Part shown: one piece after another, positions 37,863-46,400 of the stretch | Layout of the letters: each line of letters opens with the position of its first letter | Numbering within the stretch: position 1 is the first letter of the stretch | Assembly (NCBI RefSeq): GCF_009495745.1 | Contig: NZ_WIDQ01000007.1 | Span: forward strand, 62,001 to 126,000 | Length of the DNA stretch: 64,000 nt | Origin: Niveispirillum sp. SYP-B3756 | GTDB taxonomy: Bacteria; Pseudomonadota; Alphaproteobacteria; Azospirillales; Azospirillaceae | Direction: 5' to 3' | Made by a program: the position numbers and the translations under genes | The notes under the pieces: generated by a model | What the model was told of the DNA's origin: nothing | What the model saw: the letters and a program-made list of their open reading frames with translations, nothing else | Databases searched by the model: none

Positions 37863-38018
37863 ATGGTTCACCGTTCCAAGAAGGCCGTTCTGGCTGCCGG
37901 CGCCCTGCTGCTGGCCATGTCCGCGCTGACCGCCTGCAACACGGTGGAAGGGGCCGGCAAGGATATCAAATCCGGTGGCAAGGCGATTGAAAACACGGCG
38001 CAGGACGCCAAGAACTAA
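37863..38018 (+). CDS. ecnAB: Entericidin A/B family lipoprotein
   Basis: A 51-residue small lipoprotein. A signal peptide ends in MSALTACNTVEGAGKDIKSG, in which the lipobox cysteine is followed by the hallmark NTVEGAGKDI of entericidins, and the protein ends IENTAQDAKN. Entericidins are small membrane lipoproteins linked to osmotic or stationary-phase stress, in E. coli as an antidote/toxin pair; here there is only one gene. A terminator follows directly, supporting a separate transcript. Confidence 0.9.
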   Translation: MVHRSKKAVLAAGALLLAMSALTACNTVEGAGKDIKSGGKAIENTAQDAKN

Positions 38019-38041
38019 ACCATCCTGGTTTCCACTGACTG

Positions 38042-38073
38042 AACAAGGCGGCACCTTGCAGTGCCGCCTTGTT
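38042..38073 (+). terminator. Terminator of the entericidin gene
   Basis: AACAAGGCGGCAC pairs perfectly with GTGCCGCCTTGTT around a six-base loop. The T-run is short (TTGTTGG), so the strength is moderate. Confidence 0.75.
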
Positions 38074-38125
38074 GGCGTCATGGTCGGGGCATGAACGACG
38101 CTGCACCCGTCCCACCGCCGGCCCC

Positions 38126-38392
38126 CGCATCGCCATTGATGCGCTGCTGGCCGTCTACAACATCCCGCGCATTTCCCAGGTGCAGTTGATCTATCGCGCC
38201 ACCCTGGCCGACCCCGCCATTGCGGCCGGGCCGGAAAGCCTGGAAGTGGCGATGTTCAACTGGGATGATATCCCCTGGCACGATCTGGCCTTTCCCTCCG
38301 TACGCTGGGCGCTGGAACAGTATCGCGCCCGTACCGGCCAGGCGGCCTTTCCACCCGCCAGCAACCCGCCACCCCCGGTGGAAGGCTTGTAA
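38126..38392 (+). pseudogene. NUDIX hydrolase, C-terminal fragment
   Basis: The frame reads RIAIDALLAVYNIPRISQVQ, then AGPESLEVAMFNWDDIPWHD and LAFPSVRWALEQY, which are the C-terminal half of the alphaproteobacterial NUDIX hydrolases that carry a zinc ribbon. The N-terminal zinc ribbon and the catalytic Nudix box (GX5EX7REUXEEXGU) are absent. The upstream sequence is the entericidin terminator, and no start codon with a ribosome binding site fits. It is therefore a 5'-deleted remnant and cannot hydrolyse nucleotides. Confidence 0.78.
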
Positions 38393-38461
38393 TCGCCCAC
38401 CCGTCCGGCGCAGAATTGGGCAAACGCCCTTTCACCCGCCAGACAGGACCAAGGCCCCATC

Positions 38462-39472
38462 ATGCGCAAATCCCCCGCCGCCCCGCGTGGAACCCTGCAC
38501 CGGCTGATGCTGGACAGCCGTATCCTGCGTGGTAACCGCCAGGGCGACCCGACAGAGCGGGAGGTGCATGTCTATGTGCCGGCTGGCCATGATGGGCGTG
38601 ATCTGCCGCTGCTGTTCGATATTGTTGGCTATACGGCGGGCGGCCCCGCCCATACCAACTGGAAGAATTTCGGGGAGAATCTGCCCGAACGGCTGGACCG
38701 GTTGATCGACAGTGGGGCCCTGCCCCCGGTGGTGGTGGCCTTCCCCGACTGTTTCACCCGGCTGGGCGGCAACCAATATATCAATTCCAGCGCCCTTGGC
38801 CCCTGGATGGATTTCCTGTGTGATGAGGCCGTGCCCTTTGTGGAGGAACGGTTTGGCTGTGGCGGCAGCGGCCGGCGCGGCATTTTCGGTAAAAGCAGCG
38901 GCGGCTATGGCGCGCTGGCCCATGCGCTGCTGCGGCCCGATATCTGGGCGGCGGCGGCCAGCCATTCCGGCGATGTCGGGTTTGAACTCTGCTATCTGCC
39001 GGATATGCCGGGCGTGCTGCGCGCCCTGTCCCGGCATGGCGGCAGCATCGAACGCTTCATGAATGCGTTTGAAACCGCCCGCAAGACCGACGGCAAGGAT
39101 ACCCATGTGCTGATGATCCTGTGCATGGCGGCAACCTATGACCCTGACCCCAGCCAATATCTGGGCATCCGCCTGCCGGTGACCGATGAAACGTGCGAAG
39201 TGATCCCGGAACGCTGGGCCAACTGGCTGGCCTGGGATCCGGTGCAGATGCTGGAACGCCATGGCGACGCCCTGCGCGGGCTGAAGGCGCTCTATATCGA
39301 TTGCGGCGACCGCGACCAGTATAATCTGGTCTATGGTGCCCGCCGCCTGCACCGCCGGCTGGACCAGCTGGGCATCACCCACCGGTACGAGGAATTTCCC
39401 GACGACCATTCCTCGGTCGATTACCGCATGGATGACAGCCTGCCCTATCTGGTGCGGGCCCTGCTGGCATGA
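38462..39472 (+). CDS. Alpha/beta-hydrolase esterase (putative esterase D / enterochelin-esterase-like)
   Basis: A 336-residue serine hydrolase of the putative-esterase (PF00756-like) group. The nucleophile elbow is FGKSSGGYGALA (Ser at about residue 145, GxSxGG). The acid is probably in YIDCGDRDQYN (about 281) and the histidine in PDDHSSVDYRMD (about 318). There is no signal peptide. The natural substrate is unknown. Its last four bases overlap the start of the Hsp15 gene (ATGA), so the two are translationally coupled. Confidence 0.87.
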   Translation: MRKSPAAPRGTLHRLMLDSRILRGNRQGDPTEREVHVYVPAGHDGRDLPLLFDIVGYTAGGPAHTNWKNFGENLPERLDRLIDSGALPPVVVAFPDCFTRLGGNQYINSSALGPWMDFLCDEAVPFVEERFGCGGSGRRGIFGKSSGGYGALAHALLRPDIWAAAASHSGDVGFELCYLPDMPGVLRALSRHGGSIERFMNAFETARKTDGKDTHVLMILCMAATYDPDPSQYLGIRLPVTDETCEVIPERWANWLAWDPVQMLERHGDALRGLKALYIDCGDRDQYNLVYGARRLHRRLDQLGITHRYEEFPDDHSSVDYRMDDSLPYLVRALLA

Positions 39473-39816
39473 GCGGGGGAGACGATATCACCCTGGCCGA
39501 TCCCGGCGATGCCGCCGATATGGCCAAGGGGCGGCTGCGGCTGGATAAATGGCTGTGGTATGCCCGTTTCCTGAAAACCCGCAGCCAGGCGGCCAAGCTG
39601 GCGGCATCCGGTTCCGTGCGTCTGGGCGGGGCACCGGTGGCCAAGGCCAGCCATATGGTGAAGGTGGGCGATGTGCTGACCTTCCCGCTGGGGCCTTATG
39701 TGCGGGTGATCAAGATAAAGGCCCTGGCCGCCCGCCGTGGGCCAGCACCAGAGGCGCAGGCACTGTACGACGATCTGGACCCGCCCAGCCCGGAAGGCAA
39801 GATGGCGAGGGGGTGA
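39469..39816 (+). CDS. hslR: S4-domain RNA-binding protein, Hsp15-like
   Basis: A 115-residue protein with an S4 RNA-binding domain (about residues 21-80): RLRLDKWLWYARFLKTRSQA, then AASGSVRLGG and KVGDVLTFPLG. This is the heat-shock Hsp15 (HslR) pattern, which in E. coli rescues stalled 50S subunits carrying nascent chains. It overlaps the esterase gene by four bases. Confidence 0.93.
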   Translation: MSGGDDITLADPGDAADMAKGRLRLDKWLWYARFLKTRSQAAKLAASGSVRLGGAPVAKASHMVKVGDVLTFPLGPYVRVIKIKALAARRGPAPEAQALYDDLDPPSPEGKMARG

Positions 39817-39860
39817 TGGGGCGGGGCAAAAAGCCTTCAGCAACAGTTTCACCCTCTATA

Positions 39861-39945
39861 CCGTCACCCCGGCGCAGGCCGGGGTCCAGAGGCCATAAGC
39901 ATCTTGCTCTACGAAACTGGACCCCGGCCTGCGCCGGGGTGACGG
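39861..39945. repeat. Long inverted repeat of the CCGTCACCCCGGCG family
   Basis: Arms CCGTCACCCCGGCGCAGGCC and complement enclose a loop TCCAGAGGCCATAAGCA...CTGGA. A second copy lies at 58767-58851 and has the same loop in reverse complement (with substitutions). It lies in the gap before leuC and is not part of any gene. Confidence 0.88.
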
Positions 39946-40197
39946 GGGTGTGGGAGGGTAGACGATACCCAGCTTCTCAAATCAGCCCCCACCCCCGCCT
40001 TAACCGGGTAGCGCCACTACCCCTTATGCAGCGCCCATGAATCTGTGTTGCATACAATCCGGCCTGTCTGGCGGTGCGGGGTGCTTGTTTGGGGCGCGTC
40101 CTGTCGCTATGCTCCGGCCCAACGTAACAAAGTGACTGGAATGGGCGCATTGCCTTTCCGGTTCGATCTTCCCCCGAGATCCCCCCAGGTGAGTGAT

Positions 40198-41616
40198 ATG
40201 GCCCGCACGCTTTATGACAAGATCTTCGAAAGCCACACCGTCCATCGTCAGGAAGACGGGACCAGCGTGCTGTATATTGACCTGCATCTGGTGCATGAAG
40301 TGACCAGCCCGCAGGCCTTCGAAGGTCTGCGTCTGTCCGGCCGCAAGGTGCGCCAGCCGGGCAAGACCCTGGCCGTGGCCGACCATAATGTGCCGACCAG
40401 CAAGGACCGCCTGGCCGGCGTGAAGAACGAACAGAGCCGTATCCAGCTTGAGCAGTTGGGCATCAACACCAAGGAATTCGGCGTCGAATATTTCGACATG
40501 GCCGATATCCGCCAGGGCATCGTGCACGTGGTCGGCCCGGAGCAGGGCGTGACCCAGCCGGGCATGACCATCGTTTGCGGTGACAGCCACACCGCCACCC
40601 ATGGCGCCTTCGGCGCGCTGGCCTTCGGTATCGGCACGTCGGATGTGGAGCATGTGCTGGCCACCCAGACGCTGCTGATCAAGAAGTCCAAGAACATGCT
40701 GGTGAAGGTGGAAGGTGCCCTGCCGCTGGGTGTCACCGCCAAGGATCTGACCCTGGCCATCATCGGCAAGCTGGGTACCGCCGGCGGCACCGGCTATGTG
40801 ATTGAATATGCCGGTCAGGCGTTCCGCGACCTGTCGGTTGAAGGCCGCATGACCGTCTGCAACATGGCCATCGAGGCGGGTGCCCGCGCCGGCCTGATCG
40901 CCCCGGACGAAAAGACGTTCGACTATCTGCGCGGTCGCCCCCGCGCGCCGCAGGGTGCCGATTTCGACCGCGCCGTGGCGTATTGGAAGACGCTGCCCAG
41001 CGATGAAGGGGCCGTGTACGACAAGGTGGTGGAACTGAACGCCGCCGACATCGTGCCGCAGGTGACCTGGGGCACCAGCCCGGAAGACGTGTCGGCCATC
41101 ACCGCATCGGTGCCGAACCCGGCTGACTTCAAAGACCCGAACAAGCAGAAGGCGGTGGAACGCGCCCTGGCCTATATGGGCCTGACCGCCGGCACGCCGC
41201 TGACCGACGTGCCGGTGCAGAAGGTGTTCATCGGTTCTTGCACCAACAGCCGCATCGAAGACCTGCGCGCTGCCGCCGAGGTGGCCCAGGTTGGCCTGTC
41301 CAAGGGCATGAAGGTGGCCGATGGCGTCTATGCCATGGTGGTGCCGGGTTCTGGTCTGGTGAAGGAACAGGCGGAAAAGGAAGGGCTGGACAAGGTGTTC
41401 GTGGCCGCTGGTTTCGACTGGCGTGAACCCGGCTGTTCCATGTGCCTGGCCATGAATGACGACAAGCTGAAGCCGGGTGAGCGTTGCGCCAGCACGTCCA
41501 ACCGCAATTTCGAAAGCCGCCAGGGCCCCGGTGGCCGCACCCATCTGGTCAGCCCCTCCATGGCCGTCGCCGCGGCCCTGACCGGCAAGCTGACCGACGT
41601 GCGCACGCTGGCGTGA
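40198..41616 (+). CDS. leuC: 3-isopropylmalate dehydratase large subunit
   Basis: A 472-residue aconitase-superfamily enzyme of leucine synthesis that isomerises isopropylmalate with a 4Fe-4S cluster. Cluster cysteines are in FIGSCTNSR (about residue 347) and [11 protein letters not shown] (about 409 and 412). Other motifs are [30 protein letters not shown] and [18 protein letters not shown]. The partner small subunit LeuD is not downstream; leuC ends in its own terminator. ATG 40198 gives the expected start [13 protein letters not shown]. Confidence 0.96.
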   Translation: MARTLYDKIFESHTVHRQEDGTSVLYIDLHLVHEVTSPQAFEGLRLSGRKVRQPGKTLAVADHNVPTSKDRLAGVKNEQSRIQLEQLGINTKEFGVEYFDMADIRQGIVHVVGPEQGVTQPGMTIVCGDSHTATHGAFGALAFGIGTSDVEHVLATQTLLIKKSKNMLVKVEGALPLGVTAKDLTLAIIGKLGTAGGTGYVIEYAGQAFRDLSVEGRMTVCNMAIEAGARAGLIAPDEKTFDYLRGRPRAPQGADFDRAVAYWKTLPSDEGAVYDKVVELNAADIVPQVTWGTSPEDVSAITASVPNPADFKDPNKQKAVERALAYMGLTAGTPLTDVPVQKVFIGSCTNSRIEDLRAAAEVAQVGLSKGMKVADGVYAMVVPGSGLVKEQAEKEGLDKVFVAAGFDWREPGCSMCLAMNDDKLKPGERCASTSNRNFESRQGPGGRTHLVSPSMAVAAALTGKLTDVRTLA

Positions 41617-41643
41617 CGCTGGCGGTAGCGTGACTGGTAACGG

Positions 41644-41674
41644 AACGGGCGTCCCGCCAAGGGGCGCCCGTTTT
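41644..41674 (+). terminator. Terminator of leuC
   Basis: AACGGGCGTCCC pairs with GGGGCGCCCGTT (one G-T pair) around a five-base loop, followed by TTTTCGTTT. Confidence 0.88.
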
Positions 41675-41810
41675 CGTTTCCACTCAATGCCAGTTGGTAT
41701 CAGGGGTATTGTCCCGTGATCTTGGCATCACCCCCTGGTCGCATGGGGGAGGGGAGGGGTGAAACGATCATTTTTCGGCAGCTGCCAACAAAATCACCCC
41801 ACTTCTAAAA

Positions 41811-41869
41811 TTGATATTGATTCTCACCCACACTCGCATTATCCAATTGAGAACGATTTGCAATTGAGA
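41811..41869 (+). promoter_or_regulatory. Candidate Fur-like iron boxes before the haem receptor
   Basis: TTGATATTGATTCTCA (41811-41826) and ATTGAGAACGATTTGCAATTGAGA (41846-41869) resemble the GATAATGAT-type hexamer arrays bound by Fur, and the TGATTCTCA / TGAGAA.GATT core is similar in both. They lie 20-80 bases before the receptor start in an AT-rich stretch. The regulator could instead be Irr or RirA. Confidence 0.6.
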
Positions 41870-41888
41870 TGTCGAGAAGGTGGCCCTG

Positions 41889-44069
41889 ATGCGGCGGAGT
41901 ATGACGGCGCTTCCCCTGGTGATGCTGGCCATGGCTGGAACGGCTATGGCCCAGGGTGTGCCGGTGGCGGAACAGCAGGTGGCGGAAACGCAGGTCAGCG
42001 AGTTGACAGTGATCGCCACCCGCACGCCGAAGACCACGGTGGAAGCCCCTGCCACGGTCAGCGTGATCGACTCTAAGCGTATCGATGACCAGATGGTCAA
42101 TGATATCAAGGATCTGATCCGCTATGAGCCCGGCGTCTCGGTCCGGACTGCCCCCGCCCGTTTCACCGCCGCCGGTGCCAATACCGGGCGCGACGGCAAT
42201 AGCGGCTTCAACATTCGTGGCCTGGAAGGCAACCGGGTGCTGATCCAGGTGGATGGCATCCGCCTGCCCGACGCCTTTGCCTTTGGTGGCCAGTCGGTGG
42301 GCCGCGGTGATTATGTCGATCTGGATTTGCTGAAATCGGTGGAAATCCTGCGCGGCCCCGCCTCTGCGCTTTATGGCAGCGACGGTGTGGCCGGTGCGGT
42401 CAGCTTCGTCACCAAAGACCCGTCCGATTTCATCAAGCCGGGCAACTGGTTCGGCGGCCAGATCAAGGCCGGCTATGCCAGCGCCGATGAAAGCTGGGCC
42501 AAGGGTATGGTGGTGGCTGCCAGCAGCGGCGCCTGGTCGGTGATGGCGGCCTATAACCGCCGCGACGCCCAGGAGACGGAGAACCAGGGCCGCAATGCCA
42601 GCGCCACGGCCGACCGTACCAAACCCAACCCGCAGGACATTGGCAGCAATGCTGTGCTGGGCAAGATCGTCTTTCAGCCCAATGACGCGCATAAGCTGCG
42701 CCTGACCTATGAATATGATGATCGGGAGATGAATGCCGATGTGCTGACCGCCCGGTCCAGCACGGTCAGTGGCCTGCTGGTCAAGGACACGTCCAAGCGC
42801 AACCGCATCAGCCTCGACCATCAGTATCAGGCCGATCTGGCGTTGCTGGAGGCGTTGCACTGGACCGCCTATCACCAGAACAGCAAAACCCGCCAGTTCT
42901 CGGGCGAAGATCGCACCGTGCTGGTCGACCGTATCCGCGACAATTATTTCGACAATAAGGTCAGCGGCGTGAATATCGATGCCCGCACCCGCCTGAAGGG
43001 CGATGGGATTGAGCATCTGCTGGTCTATGGCGGCGATTATTCCTTCACCAAGCAGGTGGGTACACGCAGCGGCACCGTGCCACCGGTCGGTGAAAGCTTC
43101 CCCACCCGCGCCTTCCCCACCACCGACTACCAATTGGCTGGTCTGTTTGTGCAGGATGAGGTCACCCTGCTGAATGGCGCGCTCTCTCTGTTCCCGGCGC
43201 TGCGCTATGATTATTACAAGCTGGACCCCAAGCAGGACCGGCTGTTCCCCAGCACGGCATCAGGGCAGAGCGATGACCGGCTGTCGCCGAAGATCAGCGC
43301 GCTCTACTGGTTCGCGCCCGCCGTCGGCCTCTATGCCAATTATGCCGAGGGCTTCAAGGCCCCGGCCCCGTCGCAGGTGAATAACGGCTTTTCCAACCCG
43401 GTGCAGAATTACCGTTCCATCTCCAACCCCGACCTGAAGCCGGAAACCAGCCGTACCGTGGAAGCGGGATTCCGCTTCCGGGGCGAGGGCTGGAGCGGCA
43501 ATGTCACCGGCTTCTCCGGCTGGTACAAGAATTTCATCGAACAGGCGATGGTGTCCGGCAATTTCACCGCCGCCAACCCGGCGACCTATCAATATGTCAA
43601 TCTGGCGCGGGTAGAGATCAAGGGGCTGGAAGCCAAGGGCCAGATGACCCTGACCGATGAATTCGGCATGATCGCCGCCGCCTCCTTCACCAAGGGGGAC
43701 CAGAAAGAGGACGGCGTGAAGACCCCGCTGGACAGCGTGGACCCGTTCAAGCTGGTGGCCGGGCTGACCTGGCAGGATAGTGACGACCGGTTCGGCGGGG
43801 AGCTGTCCGCCACCTACAGCGCCAAAAAATCCCGGGGCCGGATGAGCGATGCCAGCCTCTACGCGCCGGACAGTTTCGTCATTCTGGATCTGATGGCCCA
43901 TTGGAATGTCAGCGAAGACGTCACGCTCCGGGCTGGCATCTTCAACCTGTTCGACAAGAAATACTGGTGGTGGAGCGATGTGCGCGGCGTGGCCGCCACG
44001 TCCAAGGTGCTGGACAGCTTCACCCAGCCCGGCCGCAATGCCAGCGTCTCGCTGACCGTGAAACTGTGA
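41889..44069 (+). CDS. TonB-dependent outer-membrane receptor, haem/haemoglobin type
   Basis: A 726-residue outer-membrane transporter. A signal peptide (MRRSMTALPLVMLAMAGTAM) is followed by the TonB box-like VSELTVIATRTPKTT. The plug is at about 50-160 with GFNIRGLEGNRVLIQVDGIR and ILRGPASALYGSDGVAGAVS. The barrel ends in SVSLTVKL with aromatic-alternating strands. The plug sequence is typical of the haemoglobin/haem receptor family (HmuR/HutA-like): the mature barrel has YANYAEGFKAPAPSQVNNGF and NPDLKPETSRTVEAGF (the FRAP/NPDL boxes of haem receptors). ATG 41889 is preferred to GTG 41880. It is the first gene of a two-gene unit with the DUF6607 gene. Confidence 0.88.
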   Translation: MRRSMTALPLVMLAMAGTAMAQGVPVAEQQVAETQVSELTVIATRTPKTTVEAPATVSVIDSKRIDDQMVNDIKDLIRYEPGVSVRTAPARFTAAGANTGRDGNSGFNIRGLEGNRVLIQVDGIRLPDAFAFGGQSVGRGDYVDLDLLKSVEILRGPASALYGSDGVAGAVSFVTKDPSDFIKPGNWFGGQIKAGYASADESWAKGMVVAASSGAWSVMAAYNRRDAQETENQGRNASATADRTKPNPQDIGSNAVLGKIVFQPNDAHKLRLTYEYDDREMNADVLTARSSTVSGLLVKDTSKRNRISLDHQYQADLALLEALHWTAYHQNSKTRQFSGEDRTVLVDRIRDNYFDNKVSGVNIDARTRLKGDGIEHLLVYGGDYSFTKQVGTRSGTVPPVGESFPTRAFPTTDYQLAGLFVQDEVTLLNGALSLFPALRYDYYKLDPKQDRLFPSTASGQSDDRLSPKISALYWFAPAVGLYANYAEGFKAPAPSQVNNGFSNPVQNYRSISNPDLKPETSRTVEAGFRFRGEGWSGNVTGFSGWYKNFIEQAMVSGNFTAANPATYQYVNLARVEIKGLEAKGQMTLTDEFGMIAAASFTKGDQKEDGVKTPLDSVDPFKLVAGLTWQDSDDRFGGELSATYSAKKSRGRMSDASLYAPDSFVILDLMAHWNVSEDVTLRAGIFNLFDKKYWWWSDVRGVAATSKVLDSFTQPGRNASVSLTVKL

Positions 44070-44086
44070 GCGGGGGAGGAAAGATC

Positions 44087-45103
44087 ATGCTGAACCGCCG
44101 TACCCTGTTCGCCGCCACGCTCGCCACCGGCACCATGCTGGCTCTGGCGTCCGGCAGTGCCCTGGCGCAGGACAGTGCCGCCTGTGGCAAGCCGGATTGC
44201 ACCGCCTTCAACCGCGACCGCGCTGCCATTCTGGCCATGGCCGGCACCTATCGCGTCACCTTCAATTTCCACGAAACCGCCGCCTTCGTCCCCGGCTATG
44301 AACCGCTGGAAGCCAAGCGTTCCGGCGGGTTTGAGGTGGTGCGGGTGATTGAGGATACCGGCCGCATCATCCGCCTGCAGCACCTGTTGGTGGTCAAGGA
44401 TGAGGAAGACAAGCCCTATATCGTCAAGCATTGGCGGCAGGACTGGACCTATGAGCCGGAAACGCTGCTGGTCTATGGCGGGCCCGACCAATGGGTGGTG
44501 AAGCCCGTTGAAACCGCCAGCCGCGTCGATGCCTGGTCACAGACGGTCTGGCAGACCGACGATTCGCCGCGCTATGGCGGGGTGGGCCGCTGGGCCTATG
44601 ATCGGGGGGAAACCCGCTGGGTCAGCGATGAGACGGCCCGCCCGCTGGCTCGCCGCGATGCCGTGCGCAAGCCGCCCTATGATCATTATATTGGCATCAA
44701 CCGCCATGCCCTGACGCCCGCCGGCTGGGTGCATGAACAGGACAATGCCAAGGTCGGCAGCCGCGACAGCAAACCGGCCACCTTCGTGCATGAGGTGGTG
44801 CTGAACAGCTACCGCCCCTCCACCGATTTCGATATCGCCGCCGCCGACAGCTATATGGCCAAAACCGCCACCTATTGGGCGGCCGTGCGTAAGAGCTGGG
44901 AAGAGGTGATGGCGGCCCAGGGCGGCATTCATCTGGTGCAGGAGGCCGAGAATGGCTCTGCCACTGGAAAGGCTTTGATGGAATTGGCCGACGCCGTGAA
45001 GGACGGCAAGACGGCCAGCAGTGACGCCGTGGCACAGGCACGCGCCCTGATCGCCAATGCCACGGCAAAGGGACCGGCCAAGGCCGGCGCGTCGCGGGGG
45101 TGA
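44087..45103 (+). CDS. DUF6607 family exported protein, companion of the haem receptor
   Basis: A 338-residue exported protein. The signal peptide is MLNRRTLFAATLATGTMLAL... ending at SALAQ. The mature domain has YRVTFNFHETAAFVPGYEPL, then IKH-type HWRQDWTYEPETLLVYGG, and HDHYIGI-like PPYDHYIGINRHALTP. These features match my memory of DUF6607, often found next to TonB-dependent haem receptors; its role is not established. It begins 17 bases after the receptor with GGGGGAGGA upstream, so the two form an operon. A terminator follows at 45221. Confidence 0.72.
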   Translation: MLNRRTLFAATLATGTMLALASGSALAQDSAACGKPDCTAFNRDRAAILAMAGTYRVTFNFHETAAFVPGYEPLEAKRSGGFEVVRVIEDTGRIIRLQHLLVVKDEEDKPYIVKHWRQDWTYEPETLLVYGGPDQWVVKPVETASRVDAWSQTVWQTDDSPRYGGVGRWAYDRGETRWVSDETARPLARRDAVRKPPYDHYIGINRHALTPAGWVHEQDNAKVGSRDSKPATFVHEVVLNSYRPSTDFDIAAADSYMAKTATYWAAVRKSWEEVMAAQGGIHLVQEAENGSATGKALMELADAVKDGKTASSDAVAQARALIANATAKGPAKAGASRG

Positions 45104-45220
45104 CGCGGGACCGGGTGGGGGTGGAACCTGAAGCCCCCAGCCCCACCCGGTCCGTCTATGATCCAAAGCCCAATCCCGGGCCTTGGACGATCTCTTGCCT
45201 CTCTCAACCTGGAAAATCTT

Positions 45221-45254
45221 CACCCCGGTGGCCGCCGCTGCCGGGGTGTTTTTT
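45221..45254 (+). terminator. Terminator of the haem-receptor unit
   Basis: CACCCCGG pairs with CCGGGGTG, with a GC-rich loop, followed by TTTTTT. It lies about 120 bases after the DUF6607 stop. Confidence 0.88.
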
Positions 45255-45362
45255 CGTTGGGGGGGGGATAAATAAGGCACTTATATACCCAATCGTCGGC
45301 GCTGCATCCGCAGCTTAGGCTCGCCGCCGACGCTGTTTCGGGTCAGCCGAAAACAAATCTAA

Positions 45363-45483
45363 GAGTCCGTTCAAGAACTTTCACTTCTTTTCCAATCGCG
45401 TAACCGTCATTCCCGCGAAGGCGGGAATGACGGTGGAGAAAGGGAAAGGTTTCGAAAGGCAGGATAATTTTCCGGACAGACTC
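45363..45483 (-). mobile_element. MITE-like element, copy B, internally shortened
   Basis: A 121-base copy in the opposite orientation to copy A. Ends GAGTCCGTTC and CCGGACAGACTC are inverted, and TAA flanks both ends (45360-45362 and 45484-45486). It shares the CACTTCTTTTCCAATCGC segment with copy A. The core is reduced to a single palindrome (45404-45433, CCGTCATTCCCGCG...CGGGAATGACGG) with loop and second arm pair lost. The end lies ten bases from the stop codon of the LprI-like gene. Confidence 0.75.
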
Positions 45484-45493
45484 TAATGAAATT

Positions 45494-45850
45494 TCATTCA
45501 CGCATTGAATTTAACTGTTCTGTTCTCTTTTCTGTCTCGGTGGTCATGCATGAATATTGCAACGTCGGATACATGCTTCCGCCTTCAACCACCGATGCTT
45601 CTGATTCACAATGGCTGTCACGATATTTAATCCAAGCCCGCTGCGCTTTTTTCAAGGCCGCCTGTCTGCTCGGCTCCAGCTTAGCCATGACCTGTTTATA
45701 TGTCTGGTTCAGCAGTAGATCGGCTTCATCATACATGTCGAATGCACATTGGTTAATTTGTGCCTGGGTGACGAGATCACCGCAATCAACGGCGTAGGCC
45801 GGGCTGCTGACCCACACCAAAGCAAGCAGGGTAAGGGGAAACAGGCGCAT
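45494..45850 (-). CDS. Lysozyme-inhibitor LprI-like (DUF1311) secreted protein
   Basis: A 118-residue secreted protein with signal peptide MRLFPLTLLALVWVSSPAYA and the DUF1311/LprI_N pattern. The mature start is VDCGDLVTQAQINQCAFDMY, followed by ADLLLNQTYKQVMAKL and the conserved QRAWIKYRDSHCESEA, with four cysteines for disulphides. In Mycobacterium LprI inhibits lysozyme; for this protein that role is only possible. ATG 45850 is chosen for the signal peptide. Confidence 0.87.
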   Translation of the reverse strand: MRLFPLTLLALVWVSSPAYAVDCGDLVTQAQINQCAFDMYDEADLLLNQTYKQVMAKLEPSRQAALKKAQRAWIKYRDSHCESEASVVEGGSMYPTLQYSCMTTETEKRTEQLNSMRE

Positions 45851-46013
45851 CGGTTGGTCCCATCTTTCCCGCGTAACGAGGTGACGTAACTTAACAGGCG
45901 ATGCCACAGAATGGCAAATCTCTATTAATTTCAACCATTGGAATGTTTGATCTTTACCCGATTGGCGACCAGCACGACCGGGCGCGGTCGCCCGCCCCGC
46001 AAACCCCAAAACA

Positions 46014-46040
46014 AAAACCCCGCCGTGAGGCGGGGTTTTG
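46014..46040. terminator. Bidirectional terminator after rpmG
   Basis: AAAACCCCGCC pairs with GGCGGGGTTTT around GTGA, with A- and T-runs on both sides. It lies about 50 bases downstream of rpmG on the minus strand. Confidence 0.88.
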
Positions 46041-46091
46041 TTTTAACCGGCCTGACGAACAGGCCGAGAAGATGGGATTGCCAAGCGGCAA

Positions 46092-46259
46092 TCACTTCAT
46101 CTTGGATTCCTTGAAAGCCACGTGCTTGCGGGCCACCGGATCGTACTTGTTGAATTCCAGCTTCTCGGTGGTCTTGCGGGGATTCTTCTTCTTCACATAG
46201 AAGTAACCCGTGTCAGCGGTGCTCACCAGCTTGATCAGCACGGTATTCTGCTTAGCCAT
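46092..46259 (-). CDS. rpmG: 50S ribosomal protein bL33
   Basis: A 55-residue ribosomal protein with the conserved [20 protein letters not shown] and [20 protein letters not shown] segments. The zinc-ribbon cysteines of some L33 forms are absent, i.e. it is the Cys-free form usual in alphaproteobacteria. It stands alone with its own terminator. ATG 46259 is the natural start. Confidence 0.97.
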   Translation of the reverse strand: MAKQNTVLIKLVSTADTGYFYVKKKNPRKTTEKLEFNKYDPVARKHVAFKESKMK

Positions 46260-46400
46260 GATAAATCCTACCTGCGTCAGACTTGCGGCCACCGCAAGGA
46301 CGCGCGGCCGATCCAATATCTTCCCATCCGCGTCAGGCGAACCAGCGCGGTACGGCTGCGGAATCTACGCATCCGTTACCGTCTGTCAAGCGCAAAGACC

